A DNA stretch of 64,000 nt, taken from the NCBI RefSeq assembly GCF_003350925.1, contig NZ_KZ857176.1:62001-126000 (forward strand). The letters run 5' to 3'. This DNA comes from Dyella tabacisoli. Its GTDB lineage: Bacteria; Pseudomonadota; Gammaproteobacteria; Xanthomonadales; Rhodanobacteraceae. Shown piece by piece: positions 41,789-51,156 of the stretch (position 1 is the stretch's first letter; each line of letters opens with the position of its first letter). The translations under genes were made by a program, and so were the position numbers. Under the pieces are notes generated by a model that worked only from the letters and a program-made list of their open reading frames with translations, searched no databases and was not told the origin of the DNA.

Positions 41789-42754
41789 TCATTTGTCCCC
41801 GACTTGAGTTGGGAGTAACGCTGCATGGTGCTTGCTTAAGAATCCGCCAACCAATTCAGCGACCTCATCGGGCATGTCGAGCGTGGCGAAATGGGTCGAG
41901 TCAAGGATATGCACTTCGGCTTGGGGGGCGTCACGCAAATACGCGAACGCCCCTGGCATGGTGAAGAACTGATCGCGCTTGCCCCAGAGCACCAGCACAG
42001 GCACCTTCATTTTGCGTAACGCAGCTTGCCACGCCGGGTAGTGCTGCACATTGGTTCCGTAGTCGAACCAAAGATCATTACGCGCTTCGATCACGCCTGG
42101 ACGCTGTATTGCCGCGATCATCAGCAGCGTCGCGTCGGGGCCGGCATGATCTTCGTCCTCCCAGCCGGAGGCTTGCGGGTAGGTCATCGATCGGGCGTAG
42201 CCGGCGCGTCGTTGGTCAAGGGCAGGGTTACGCGTCGTCCAATGGCGCCGCAGCTCTCCCTTTGGATCTTGCGCAGAAGGGAAGCCATCGAGGTGGATAA
42301 CGCCGTTTTGTACGATGATCGCCGCGATGGCCTGCGGATTTGCGCTGATAAGGCGAAACCCCACCGGCACGCCGTAATCTTGCATGTACAGGCTGTATCG
42401 CGAGATGCCGCGCGCCTTCAGAAAATCGGCGACGGTCTGCGCCACATGGTCGAAGGTATAGCGATAAGCCTCGTGGCTGGGCGCATCGGAATATCCAAAT
42501 GACGGATAGTCGACCGCAATCACATGCAGCCGCTGGTGCGCCACCAGATTTTCCATGACCTGTACGTACATGATGGAAGAGAGCGGGTTGCCGTGCAAAA
42601 AGACCACGGTCGGATCGGCAGGGTTTCCCGCTTCACGATAGAACAGGTGTAAGCCATCAACCTCTTGCCAGCCCTGGTGAAGCGCGGCTGCTCGGGTAGT
42701 AGTAGCGGCTGCGCAAAAAGCAACCAAGCCTAAGAGGAGAGAAAACAGTTTCAT
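41789..42754 (-). CDS. Exported alpha/beta-hydrolase (haloalkane dehalogenase-like)
   Basis: 321 aa with signal peptide (MKLFSLLLGLVAFCAAATTT). Motifs: VVFLHGNPLSSIMY (HGNP oxyanion loop of haloalkane dehalogenases), SLYMQDYGVPVGFRL with Asp126 as nucleophile in a Q-D-Y-G setting, PVLVLWGKRDQFFTMPGA (acid region), and STHFATLD (catalytic His). The W of QDWG is replaced by Y, so halide stabilisation may differ. It is divergent from a LysR-type regulator that probably controls it. It is the second Asp-nucleophile hydrolase in this area; the two share only the fold. Confidence 0.88.
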   Translation of the reverse strand: MKLFSLLLGLVAFCAAATTTRAAALHQGWQEVDGLHLFYREAGNPADPTVVFLHGNPLSSIMYVQVMENLVAHQRLHVIAVDYPSFGYSDAPSHEAYRYTFDHVAQTVADFLKARGISRYSLYMQDYGVPVGFRLISANPQAIAAIIVQNGVIHLDGFPSAQDPKGELRRHWTTRNPALDQRRAGYARSMTYPQASGWEDEDHAGPDATLLMIAAIQRPGVIEARNDLWFDYGTNVQHYPAWQAALRKMKVPVLVLWGKRDQFFTMPGAFAYLRDAPQAEVHILDSTHFATLDMPDEVAELVGGFLSKHHAALLPTQVGDK

Positions 42755-42940
42755 GATGACTCCGATAAAGCGGTCGAACTTCGCTGGCCCGAACGAGGTT
42801 TTAAGAGAAGCTCGGGCAGAGGAAGAGGTAAAGCTGCTTATGCCGGCCTTCCGGCATGGGCGTTAGTATTCGATCGCGGGCAACGGTCGTGAAGTGATGG
42901 TTTCTCACAGCACGATGAATGCCATTCATAGGATGTACTC

Positions 42941-43819
42941 ATGCGTTACGTATTACCGCCCATGCACACCTTGCGCACCTTTGAGGCGCTGAGCCGGTTG
43001 CGAAACTTTACGGTCGCGGCGGCTGAGCTGCATCTGACCGCAAGCGCGGTGAGCCACCAGATTCGGGCGATTGAATCGTTCTATGCGACGAAGCTGTTTC
43101 AGCGGAATCGGCGCGATGTCGCGCTGACTCCTGCAGGTGAAAAGCTGTTGGAGGTGATCCAACACTTTCTTCAGCAGCTATCTTCGGTTGGCGAGGCATT
43201 GCGGTCGCGCGATACGAATCGCCTGTACGTGACTGCGCCGCCCTCGCTGGTGAGCCGCTGGCTGATGCCGCGACTGGGCGGCTTTCTCAGTGCACACCCG
43301 GAGGTCGACTTTAAATTGCATGCGACTCAGTCCCTGCTCGACCTTGACGTAGAGAAGGTCGATTTTGCCATTCGTTATGGCGATGGTCGTTGGCCTGGTT
43401 TGCACGGCGTAAAGCTTTTCGACGAACTGATTTTCCCGGTGGCATCGCCTGATTACATAGCGCGCGCGAAGCTGCGCAAACCTGCGGACCTGAAGGGCTG
43501 CGTGCTGCTGCGTGATGATTTTCAATCATGGGAGCGCTGGTGTGAGCAGACCGGGGGCGTGGTGGATAAGTCTGGCTGGGGTCCGGTGGTCAGCGACTCG
43601 GCGCTGCTGCTACAGGCGGCCGAGGCCGGCCATGGGGTTGCACTGGGTCGAAGTGTGTTGGTCGCCGATGCGATAGCGGCTGGCGCACTGGTGAAGATAG
43701 GTGGGCGAGCGATAGCGGCGCCGGGGGCGTACTACCTGGTATCGCCTGCGCGCCATGCGGATTCAAAACCAGCGAAAGCCTTTCGACTTTGGTTGGCGGA
43801 AACGGCCCAACGCGGCTGA
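42941..43819 (+). CDS. LysR-family regulator, GcvA-like
   Basis: 292 aa. HTH at about 8-66: MHTLRTFEALSRLRNFTVAA, AELHLTASAVSHQIRAIESF, with TKLFQRNRRDVALTPAGEKL. The effector domain (LYVTAPPSLVSRWLMPRLGG, FLSAHPEVDFKLHATQ, VDFAIRYGDGRWPGLHGVKL) is of the GcvA/AmpR subtype. It is divergent from the alpha/beta hydrolase gene with a 186-nt shared upstream region where a LysR operator is expected, though I cannot define the T-N11-A site with confidence. Confidence 0.92.
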   Translation: MRYVLPPMHTLRTFEALSRLRNFTVAAAELHLTASAVSHQIRAIESFYATKLFQRNRRDVALTPAGEKLLEVIQHFLQQLSSVGEALRSRDTNRLYVTAPPSLVSRWLMPRLGGFLSAHPEVDFKLHATQSLLDLDVEKVDFAIRYGDGRWPGLHGVKLFDELIFPVASPDYIARAKLRKPADLKGCVLLRDDFQSWERWCEQTGGVVDKSGWGPVVSDSALLLQAAEAGHGVALGRSVLVADAIAAGALVKIGGRAIAAPGAYYLVSPARHADSKPAKAFRLWLAETAQRG

Positions 43820-44170
43820 GACGGGTAGCCATGCTTGGGCGGTGTTCCGCAAAATATCGCGAAGAATCCTATTTATTTCAGTTGATATATCTATGGATGC
43901 TGTTATTTGATCGATGCTTTTGACACCCCGATAACATTTATAAGCTCTATTTCGATGCCAGATATCAGGAGCGTCTGGCGAGGGGGGTGGTCACTTCACA
44001 CAGGCAGCACTGAAAAGGTGCATCCTGTTGTCGGCTGACCACTGATGAAGTCTGTGGCTCAGTTCTGATTGGATGCAGTGACCGTCATCGAGATCATTTA
44101 ATATCGCGCTGATCTGCCATATTGAGATCGATATTTTCGTCATATCCATACCAACCCGAAAGGGGGCATT
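43820..44170. other. AT-rich gap before the PDAG-repeat gene
   Basis: About 350 nt, clearly more AT-rich than the flanks (for example TCCTATTTATTTCAGTTGAT). No gene seen. GAAAGGGGGCATT just before 44171 is a strong ribosome site. Lower GC could mark a promoter region or imported DNA. Confidence 0.4.
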
Positions 44171-45502
44171 ATGTTTACGTCGAAGGTCGCAAAGTCAGAG
44201 GCGAAGGCTACTTCAGCTTTCGCAAACCGCGTAGAACGCAAGAGTTCGAGTCTGACGGCGCATAGTCCTATGCGCCAACAGCTATCGCCCATCGGCAATC
44301 AGGCGCCGTCGCAGCTTCCATCACATCGAGAGCACGCGGCAGCGGCCGATTCATCGTGGCGTTTTGCCGATATCCCGGTATCTCCTCCTGCAACTCGCGC
44401 CGATACACCGCGGCCGCAACCAGACTCGTTCGCCGCCGCCAGAGCGAGCGTCTGCAGTGATGGCATCGATTTAAAAGGGAATGGACAGGATCTCACCGAT
44501 CAGGTGAGCCCCGACGCTGGCGTGCCGGCACCTCCTGACGCGGGTGCGCCGGCAGCTCGCGATGCCGGTACGCCTGCGCAAGTGCCTCCCGACGCGGGTG
44601 TGGCGCCTGCTGTGCCCCAGACACCGCCCGCCGGGTCTGGCGCACCAGCCGCGCCCGGCACAGCTCCTCCGACTCCGGCGGCAGTCACGAGCGTCACGTT
44701 TGGAACAGTCAATTCGCCCACCACACCAGCCGGCGTGATTGCGCGAATTCCGCCGCGAATCGACCAATCCATTGCGGCCACGGTGACTGGCACAGGTAGC
44801 GTGGTTATCTCCGTCGATGGTGCATCGGCGACGAATGGAACGGCAACGCTCAATGGCGCGGCAACGGCAACTCTCGCGGCTACGGGTGTGGTCGCCTTGC
44901 GTGGTACGACGCAGACCGCAGTAGGCTCCGCCGGTAACCTCAAACTGGTGGCCAAAGTCGGCGGCACGACGGTCGGGACGAGCAATGCATTCACGATTTG
45001 CGCTATTCCGACGACGGTAACGATCAGCCCTGGCAGCCTTATCACCGGTACCGAGCGTGGCATCGAAGCGATAACCAGCAACAACTCCGATAGCGGTGTG
45101 GTTGCCGATCTCGACATGGTCCAGATGTCGGAGAAGGTTCAGTATGTGGGTGGAACCGGCTGTTTCGCCGGCATTACGAGTGGGAGCAATTCCGGCTTCC
45201 TTCCGGCAAATGTTTCGCCGCATGGCACGGACCATCACGGTACGCCCGTATCGCGGATTACCGGTGCGGGTGCCATCGACTCTCGCCAATTGTTTGTCTT
45301 CAACGATACCCGTTCTGGCGCTACCAACGTTGTAGTAACAAACAGCGGCTTCAATATCCATCGGGAAGTGACCGCGACGGCTGCTGGATCCGGGACCAGC
45401 CTCTCGATCACGACCTCGAAGACTGGCGTGGCGACAACCGTAAGCAGCGTCTCGGCCAGCGCGGGCAGTGGAAGTGCATCCTCTGGCGCGCAGGCGGTAT
45501 GA
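44171..45502 (+). CDS. Low-complexity (PDAG-repeat) protein of unknown function
   Basis: 443 aa; start certain (AAAGGGGGCATT ATG). No signal peptide. The N-terminus is basic and Ser-rich (VAKSEAKATSAFANRVERKS) with SSWRFADIPVSPP around residues 60-72. A disordered linker has repeated PDAG units (SPDAGVPAPPDAGAPAARDA). The C-terminal 270 residues are Thr/Gly/Val-rich, beta-like (VTFGTVNSPTTPAGVIARIP, LVAKVGGTTVGTSNAFTICA, LDMVQMSEKVQYVGGTGCFA). The WxFxxIxVxPP motif and PDAG linkers remind me of N-terminal parts of DUF4157-type proteins in extracellular contractile injection loci, but no DUF4157 core or structural genes are present. Function unknown; it is followed by an unrelated protein that is probably co-expressed. 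Confidence 0.65.
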   Translation: MFTSKVAKSEAKATSAFANRVERKSSSLTAHSPMRQQLSPIGNQAPSQLPSHREHAAAADSSWRFADIPVSPPATRADTPRPQPDSFAAARASVCSDGIDLKGNGQDLTDQVSPDAGVPAPPDAGAPAARDAGTPAQVPPDAGVAPAVPQTPPAGSGAPAAPGTAPPTPAAVTSVTFGTVNSPTTPAGVIARIPPRIDQSIAATVTGTGSVVISVDGASATNGTATLNGAATATLAATGVVALRGTTQTAVGSAGNLKLVAKVGGTTVGTSNAFTICAIPTTVTISPGSLITGTERGIEAITSNNSDSGVVADLDMVQMSEKVQYVGGTGCFAGITSGSNSGFLPANVSPHGTDHHGTPVSRITGAGAIDSRQLFVFNDTRSGATNVVVTNSGFNIHREVTATAAGSGTSLSITTSKTGVATTVSSVSASAGSGSASSGAQAV

Positions 45503-45524
45503 CAATGTGCAAACGAGCGGTCAG

Positions 45525-46022
45525 ATGAGCAACGGCAGCATGCTTCCGCCTGATTTTTCGGGGCTTCCCCGACTGTATGTCCGCGTCGGCAGCGAGATTC
45601 GAGAAGCGCCGCCGGACGATCAGGACCTGGCTCGGTCTTATCCAGGCTGGCCTGATAAGGGAGTGATTTCGGATGGGCGACGCCTGACGATTCTCACGGC
45701 GCGGCAACGTGTGGGTCTCAACGAAGAGGTCCGGGTAATCCATGTCGCCGAAGCAATCGATCCGGGCGTCGTGCTCTACACGATGGGGCCGAAGGCGATA
45801 TCGGGCGAAAGTGTCGACGGCATACTCACCACGGCGCCACGAATGAAAGACGACGATCCGCTCCGGCCTGCAGGGCTTTACGATGGCCCGGTGGTTGCCG
45901 GGCCGGCGATCGATTACGGCTATGACGTGACGACCTATACATTCGATGCAACCGGCTTGCACCGGATCGTGTGGCAGTTGGGTGAGCTCGTATCCAATGA
46001 ATTGCTGATTTGGGTGGAGTGA
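45525..46022 (+). CDS. Protein of unknown function, co-expressed with the PDAG-repeat gene
   Basis: 165 aa from the ATG at 45525; in-frame GTGs at 45468 and 45507 would overlap or abut the upstream stop, so the true start is uncertain. Sequence has a patterned beta-sandwich look: SGLPRLYVRVGSEIREAPPD, NEEVRVIHVAEAIDPGVVLY, TMGPKAISGESVDGILTTAP, YDVTTYTFDATGLHRIVWQL, GELVSNELLIWVE. The last strands resemble Ig-like or proteinase-inhibitor-type domains ending in S-N-x-L-x-I-x-V. No export signal. Distance to the upstream gene is 22 nt, so an operon is likely. Confidence 0.65.
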   Translation: MSNGSMLPPDFSGLPRLYVRVGSEIREAPPDDQDLARSYPGWPDKGVISDGRRLTILTARQRVGLNEEVRVIHVAEAIDPGVVLYTMGPKAISGESVDGILTTAPRMKDDDPLRPAGLYDGPVVAGPAIDYGYDVTTYTFDATGLHRIVWQLGELVSNELLIWVE

Positions 46023-46058
46023 CGATTCGTCGCCGAATTCAGGTCGAATCAGGGTGTG

Positions 46059-46562
46059 TCAGTCGTCGTCATTCGACATGGTGCCGATGCCATCAAGCGC
46101 TAATTTCAGCGCTTGGGGTGTCATCGTCTCCACGGGCAGCCGCAATAGCGCCGTCAGGCGATAGGTGATGAGCGCGTGCGCGCGTTGGAATGCCGCGCTG
46201 ATCGCGTCGGGGGTGCCTGTCACGGCCGCCGGATCGCGCAAACCCCAATGAGTGCGAACGAAGTTGCCGAAGAGAACGGGGCAGGGCTCGCTCGCTGCGT
46301 TGTCGCATACCGTAATCACGATATCGAGTGGCGGTGCGAGATCGCCGACAAATTGATCCCACGACTTGCTGGCCAGGCCCTCGCAGGAAATGCCTGCGCC
46401 GGCTAGCGCTTCCAGAGCATAGGGGTTGACCCGGCCCGCCGGCTGGCTGCCGGCGCTAAACGCTTCGAACCGGCCTTGCCCGAGATGATTGAGCGTGGCT
46501 TCCGACAGAATGCTTCGCGCCGAATTGCCGGTGCAAATGAAGAGAACGCGACAAGGGTGCAT
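46059..46562 (-). CDS. arsC: Arsenate reductase ArsC / low-molecular-weight protein tyrosine phosphatase type
   Basis: 167 aa. The P-loop CTGNSARS (Cys10-Ser17) is the C-x5-R-S signature of low-Mr phosphatases. Two more cysteines, Cys86 and Cys94 in VCDNAASEPCPVLFG, match the resolving cysteines of thioredoxin-coupled arsenate reductases, so I favour that activity over phosphotyrosine hydrolysis. Catalytic Asp is in WGLRDPAAVTG. It reduces As(V) to As(III) in the cytoplasm. No arsR, arsB or acr3 gene is near, which is odd; it lies 17 nt after the hybrid sensor kinase gene on the same strand and is probably its operon partner. Confidence 0.85.
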   Translation of the reverse strand: MHPCRVLFICTGNSARSILSEATLNHLGQGRFEAFSAGSQPAGRVNPYALEALAGAGISCEGLASKSWDQFVGDLAPPLDIVITVCDNAASEPCPVLFGNFVRTHWGLRDPAAVTGTPDAISAAFQRAHALITYRLTALLRLPVETMTPQALKLALDGIGTMSNDDD

Positions 46563-46579
46563 GGTGTCCTAGAGCCTGT

Positions 46580-49500
46580 TCAATGGGTGCCGCGAATCGA
46601 CTGCGGGGGATCATAGCGCTTCAGTTGGGCAGCCAACGCGTCACCCAATTGCTCGCCGGTAAGCGGTTTGCGCAGGAATCCATCCATGCCGGCGCTGCGT
46701 GCAAGCGCTTCTTCATCGCCGCCGGAGCGGGCGGTGATGGCGATCATCGGCAGGCGTTCGCCGTGGGGCTCGCGTGCTCTGACGAGTTGAGCCCACTGAT
46801 GGCCATCGAGTCCGGGCAAGTCCAGATCCACGAACACGGCATCGAAGCGATGCTGATCGAGCATCTGCAGTCCCTGCAAGCCGTTGCTGACATGCGTGAC
46901 GATATGCCCCTGTATTTGCAGCAGGCCGGTAACGGCAGCGGCGACCACGCTGTCGTCCTCGACCAGCAGCAGTTGCCTGCACAGGCCGGGCCTCGATGCC
47001 CGTGCAGGCAGCTCGGTAAGGTCAGAATGCGCAGCATGCAGCGGTAGGCTGAGGTGGAATACGCTGCCCCGGCCGGTTTCCGAATCGAGGGTGATTTGGC
47101 CGCCCATGAGGTCGGTCAGCTTGCGACAGATCGCAAGTCCAAGCCCGCTACCGGAATTGCGTTGTGGCCCGTCGAGTTGCTGGAAATGATGGAACAAGCG
47201 CAATTGATCGTTTGAAGAGATACCCGATCCGGTATCGCGCACCTCGAACAGCAGGCAATCTTTCACTGTTTGCAGGGTGAGCCGCACACTGCCGTGATCG
47301 GTGAACTTCAGCGCATTGTGAGTGAGGTTCATGATGATCTGCTTGATTCGCACGGCGTCGCCGATGACCCGCGCCGGCACGTCCGGTGCGACGGTGACGG
47401 TCAGTGCGAGTCCCTTTGCCGAGGCGCGCTCCAGCCCCAGTGCGACTACATCCTGCAGTAGCGCACGCGGATCGAAAGGAGCTGATACGAGTTCTAGCCG
47501 GCCCGCTTCGATGCGTGCGAGGTCGAGGGCATCGTTGACCAGGGTCAGCAGCACTTCGCCTGAATTCTTGATCGTCTGCGCATAGCTGCGTTCCAGCAGC
47601 GGCAGCGGTTGATTCAGAAGCAGCTCGGCCATGCCAAGCACGCCGGTCATGGGGGTGCGGATTTCGTGGCCAAGCTCGGCGAGAAATCGCGTCTTGGCTG
47701 AGTTCGCTTCGTGCGCGAGACGGTGTTCCTGCGCCAGCAGCTCCATGTGGTGCAGGCCGCGTTGACGGCGACGGGTGAGCCACACCAGCCCCAGCATCGT
47801 GGCCGCCAGCAATAGCGCATAGATGATCCAGGCCCACCAGCGCAGCCAGGGCGGCGACTCGACATGGATCTGCAGCGGTATGGCCAGTTCATTCCAGATA
47901 CCGTCGGGCCCGGCCGCTTGCACACGCAGGCGATAGTCGCCGCCCGCAAGCTGGGGAAAGCTGCGCTCGCCACGTTCGCCGTTGTCGATCCAGTTGCTAT
48001 CGATGCCGTCCATCAGGAAGCGATACACGGTTTGTCCCGGCGCGATATAGGTCAACGCACGAACGCCAACGCTGAAGTCACGGTCATTCCAGCGAAGCGA
48101 TAAGGATCTGCTCTCGGGCGGCAATGCCTGTTTGCGGCCGCCGCGTTGCACACTTAACGAGTGAAGCACCAGTGTTGGTTTGCGCACATGAGCGTGTATC
48201 GCCTCGGGTAAAAAACTGACGACGCTGTCCATGGTGGGGGCGTATAGGCGGCCATCGGGGAGTCTGGCGGGAGTGTCGCTGGTGAAATGCAGGTCGACCA
48301 AACCGCTCTGCAGTCCGAAACTGCGCAGGCTGTCATTGGCCGGGTCATAGCACCAGAGTCCGCTGCGGGTGAACATCCAGGCGCGGCCGAGACGATCCAC
48401 TCTCAATCCGAGGGCATCGTCCAGGGCGCGTCGCAGGCCCAGGGGGTAGGAGGCAATACGATCCGCACGCTCACCGTTCCAGTGGTAGACATCGAGATTC
48501 TTTTCGCCGAGAACCCATAGGCGTTCGCCATTCATGTCGAACGCGTGAATAAAACTGTGCTCTACCCCTGGCACGAATTGCACCGGTGATTGCGCTGGTG
48601 TCCAACGTAGCAGGCCGCCGCTCCCGGCGACCCATAGGGCATGATCGAACCAGTGCATGTCTTGCACCGTCTGCAAGTTGCGCTTCACCGGAAGGTCGGC
48701 CGGTACTAACTGGGTTGCCTGCAAGGTGTCCGGGTCGATTCTGGCAACGCCGCTGCCGTCGTCAAGGTCGGCGTAGACGTAGCCTTGCTCATCGAGCGCC
48801 AACCGGTTCGCCCAGAACGCCGGGCTCACCGTCTTGAGCGCCCCATGATCGAGCAACACAGTGCCGTCAGGCGTATTGACCCATAGTCGGCCGCGGTGAT
48901 CTTCGAGCATGCCTTGGACGGTGTGGCGGGTACCGGGAGGGGCGAAGGGGATGTGTTCTATCCGTTGGGTGACCGGATCGAGTCGATCAATCGCGCCCTT
49001 TTCATGGCCTACCCACAGTTGTCCGTTGCCCGCGGCGGCGACCGCGGAAACCGGTTCGTCGTTGAGGCTCGATGCGTCATAGGGCCGGGCGATGGTGCGG
49101 GTGAATTCGTTCCAGTCGGGCCCCAGATAGGCCAGCCCGTTTTCTGTAGCTATCCATAAGCCGCCTTCATGATCGAGCAGCAGCCGGCGCACGACACGGT
49201 TGGGCAAGGCATAAGGCAGTAAAGGGCTGGCGCCGAAACGATGGAAGGCATGGGCTTGGTCGCGCAGGTACAGGTTGGCATTTGTACCGACCCACAATCG
49301 CCCCTGCGCATCGAGGGCCGAAGCAAGAGTGAACTCGTCGGGTATTTGTCCGGGCGCCAGACGCTGTGCGGTCTGTTCGCTGTCGATGTAATACGGGCCG
49401 AACTGGGTGCCGACGATCAGGGTCTTGCCGGCATAGCTGAGGCTGTGCACGCTGAAGGGTTTGTCATAGGCCGAACCCGCGGGAGGTACGAAGCGCACGT

Positions 49501-50146
49501 GGCTAAGCTTGCCGTCGGCAAGGCGTCGATCCAGGCCGCGGTCGGTACCGATCCACATGCTGCCATCGGGGCCATCCAGCAGGGTGCGGATATGATCGGA
49601 AACCAGCGAGTTCGGATCGCCTTGATCGTGCCGTAGATGGTCAAAACCCTTGCCGTCGGCATGTAGCAAGTCCAGGCCGGCAGTGTAGTTGCCGACCCAT
49701 AGATGCCCCATGCTGTCTTGGGCCAGGGCGGACAGGTCGTTGCTGGCGACACTGTCTGACACGCGATCATCGTGGCGCCAATGCAAAAAAACCTGCTGCG
49801 CAGGGTCGTAGCGGTTCAAGCCATCCATGCCGGCAGCCCAAAGGCGGCCCGCATGGTCGACCAGCAGGGAAGGAACCCGTCCAGAAGAAATCGATCGAGG
49901 GTCGTCTGGGTTATGGCGCCAGATCTCGAACGTAGTGCCATCGTAACGAGCCAGCCCCGATCCGGTGGCGATCCAGATATAGCCTTCGGCGTCCTGTGCC
50001 AGGCCGTCGATCGAGCTGCTTGGAAGACCTTCGGCAATCCCGTAGCGGCGAAACTGTGGTGTCGGTGCGACATCCTGCGCAGCAGGAACGGTCGCTGGGG
50101 TCGATGCGAGGCCGGACAGCATGGAGGTAAGTAAAGCGATCAGCAC
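46580..50146 (-). CDS. Hybrid sensor histidine kinase/response regulator with double propeller
   Basis: 1188 aa with a GTG start and signal peptide (LIALLTSMLSGLASTPATVP). The periplasmic part is a two-component propeller (repeats such as GLAQDAEGYIWIATGSGLAR, LAQDSMGHLWVGNYTAGLDL, LDAQGRLWVGTNANLYLRD) and a Y_Y_Y domain (RWNDRDFSVGVRALTYIAPG). A membrane helix (WWAWIIYALLLAATMLGLVW, about 770-790) precedes HisKA with FLAELGHEIRTPMTGVLGMA (His827), the ATPase domain (DTGSGISSNDQLRLFHHFQQ, GSGLGLAICRKL) and a C-terminal receiver (LLLVEDDSV, VFVDLDLPGLDG with phospho-acceptor Asp1107, IAITA, FLRKPLTG). This is the BvgS/Bacteroides-like hybrid layout minus a DNA-binding domain. A downstream phosphotransfer partner is expected but not adjacent. 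Confidence 0.92.
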   Translation of the reverse strand: MLIALLTSMLSGLASTPATVPAAQDVAPTPQFRRYGIAEGLPSSSIDGLAQDAEGYIWIATGSGLARYDGTTFEIWRHNPDDPRSISSGRVPSLLVDHAGRLWAAGMDGLNRYDPAQQVFLHWRHDDRVSDSVASNDLSALAQDSMGHLWVGNYTAGLDLLHADGKGFDHLRHDQGDPNSLVSDHIRTLLDGPDGSMWIGTDRGLDRRLADGKLSHVRFVPPAGSAYDKPFSVHSLSYAGKTLIVGTQFGPYYIDSEQTAQRLAPGQIPDEFTLASALDAQGRLWVGTNANLYLRDQAHAFHRFGASPLLPYALPNRVVRRLLLDHEGGLWIATENGLAYLGPDWNEFTRTIARPYDASSLNDEPVSAVAAAGNGQLWVGHEKGAIDRLDPVTQRIEHIPFAPPGTRHTVQGMLEDHRGRLWVNTPDGTVLLDHGALKTVSPAFWANRLALDEQGYVYADLDDGSGVARIDPDTLQATQLVPADLPVKRNLQTVQDMHWFDHALWVAGSGGLLRWTPAQSPVQFVPGVEHSFIHAFDMNGERLWVLGEKNLDVYHWNGERADRIASYPLGLRRALDDALGLRVDRLGRAWMFTRSGLWCYDPANDSLRSFGLQSGLVDLHFTSDTPARLPDGRLYAPTMDSVVSFLPEAIHAHVRKPTLVLHSLSVQRGGRKQALPPESRSLSLRWNDRDFSVGVRALTYIAPGQTVYRFLMDGIDSNWIDNGERGERSFPQLAGGDYRLRVQAAGPDGIWNELAIPLQIHVESPPWLRWWAWIIYALLLAATMLGLVWLTRRRQRGLHHMELLAQEHRLAHEANSAKTRFLAELGHEIRTPMTGVLGMAELLLNQPLPLLERSYAQTIKNSGEVLLTLVNDALDLARIEAGRLELVSAPFDPRALLQDVVALGLERASAKGLALTVTVAPDVPARVIGDAVRIKQIIMNLTHNALKFTDHGSVRLTLQTVKDCLLFEVRDTGSGISSNDQLRLFHHFQQLDGPQRNSGSGLGLAICRKLTDLMGGQITLDSETGRGSVFHLSLPLHAAHSDLTELPARASRPGLCRQLLLVEDDSVVAAAVTGLLQIQGHIVTHVSNGLQGLQMLDQHRFDAVFVDLDLPGLDGHQWAQLVRAREPHGERLPMIAITARSGGDEEALARSAGMDGFLRKPLTGEQLGDALAAQLKRYDPPQSIRGTH

Positions 50147-50346
50147 ATCAATTCCGTTCAGTTACAAGCCCACGGATAACCACAAGCAGTTGAGCAGGAT
50201 ACACGCCGCAGGTGTTCGACCGATGCCGCATTCCAGCCAGCCCCGGATCTCAGTTTCGTATCAGAGAATTGTCAACACCAAGATTCGGTCGCAGGGGAGG
50301 GCTGGAGAGGAGAAAAACATCGACTGAGATTCGACGCTAATCAGGA

Positions 50347-50961
50347 TCAGGGGATGCGTGCCGGCGCGGCATATTCCAGTGGCACGTTTGCCGCGCCACA
50401 CCATGCATCGATTCCCGCTACAGCGGTTTCCAGTGTGATGTCGTCCTTTGCCGCCAGCAAGATGCCGTCGCCGTCGACCGCAGGTGAAAGAAGCAACGAA
50501 ACACCTGCTGGAAGTCGCTGTGATTTCCAGTCTCTCGTCCGACTCAGTATCTCAATGGCGTGACGGGTGTCGGCGCCATGTTCAAAGATAAAAGCCGCCT
50601 GGCCCTGCATCGACCAGTGCTGATCGAACATCTCCCTGGCATCGCCAGCCGTGGTCGCTATCACGACATCGGCCCCCCAGCGCTGCGACACCCTTTCCCA
50701 AACGCTGAAAGGAAACCGTTTGCGACGCGCCCGAACGATGGTTGCCATAGGCGAAAGGTTGCCGTCGAAGAACAAACGGAAGGCGACCGGGCCGTTTGCT
50801 ACACAGAGCGTAGCGATCATCGGCTCGATGTAGGGAGGGCGCCCGCTATCGATGGCAGAGGGCGGCGTCCAGCTTATCAGCGCGACGGCAGCGTCAAGTG
50901 GTCGCTGATGGCTGGTGCGCCATAGCGCCTCGTCCCAAATCCGATGGATTTTCACTGTCAT
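50347..50961 (-). CDS. Conserved hypothetical protein
   Basis: 204 aa; ribosome site weak. Strings such as RIWDEALWRTSHQRPLDAAV, ATLCVANGPVAFRLFFDGNL, RARRKRFPFSVWERVSQRWG and DAREMFDQHWSMQGQAAFIF suggest a folded cytoplasmic protein with alternating helices and strands. I do not recognise a family. It is upstream of the hybrid kinase on the same strand with a 200-nt gap, so possible linkage is weak. Confidence 0.55.
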   Translation of the reverse strand: MTVKIHRIWDEALWRTSHQRPLDAAVALISWTPPSAIDSGRPPYIEPMIATLCVANGPVAFRLFFDGNLSPMATIVRARRKRFPFSVWERVSQRWGADVVIATTAGDAREMFDQHWSMQGQAAFIFEHGADTRHAIEILSRTRDWKSQRLPAGVSLLLSPAVDGDGILLAAKDDITLETAVAGIDAWCGAANVPLEYAAPARIP

Positions 50962-51156
50962 CGTAGGGGTTTAGAGGTGGGCTAAAACAGCCTGTACGTA
51001 GAAACGCATGATATCGGCAAAATTAGAGCAAGGGTGCTTTCAATGTTGCCAGGTACGGCTGAGGCCACTCCAGGGTGATTGCAGCCATGCGCTACAGCGA
51101 GCATGGCAATGATCGGGTTTAGCACTTATGCCTGCGCATGATTAAGGCCTCCGCGC

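Noticed and set aside
44471-45505. A 344-codon frame antisense to the PDAG-repeat gene
   Set aside because: Arg/Cys-rich composition of a shadow frame; the plus gene has a strong ribosome site.
46059-46562. A full arsenic-resistance operon
   Set aside because: Only the reductase-type gene is present; no arsR, arsB, acr3 or arsH near.
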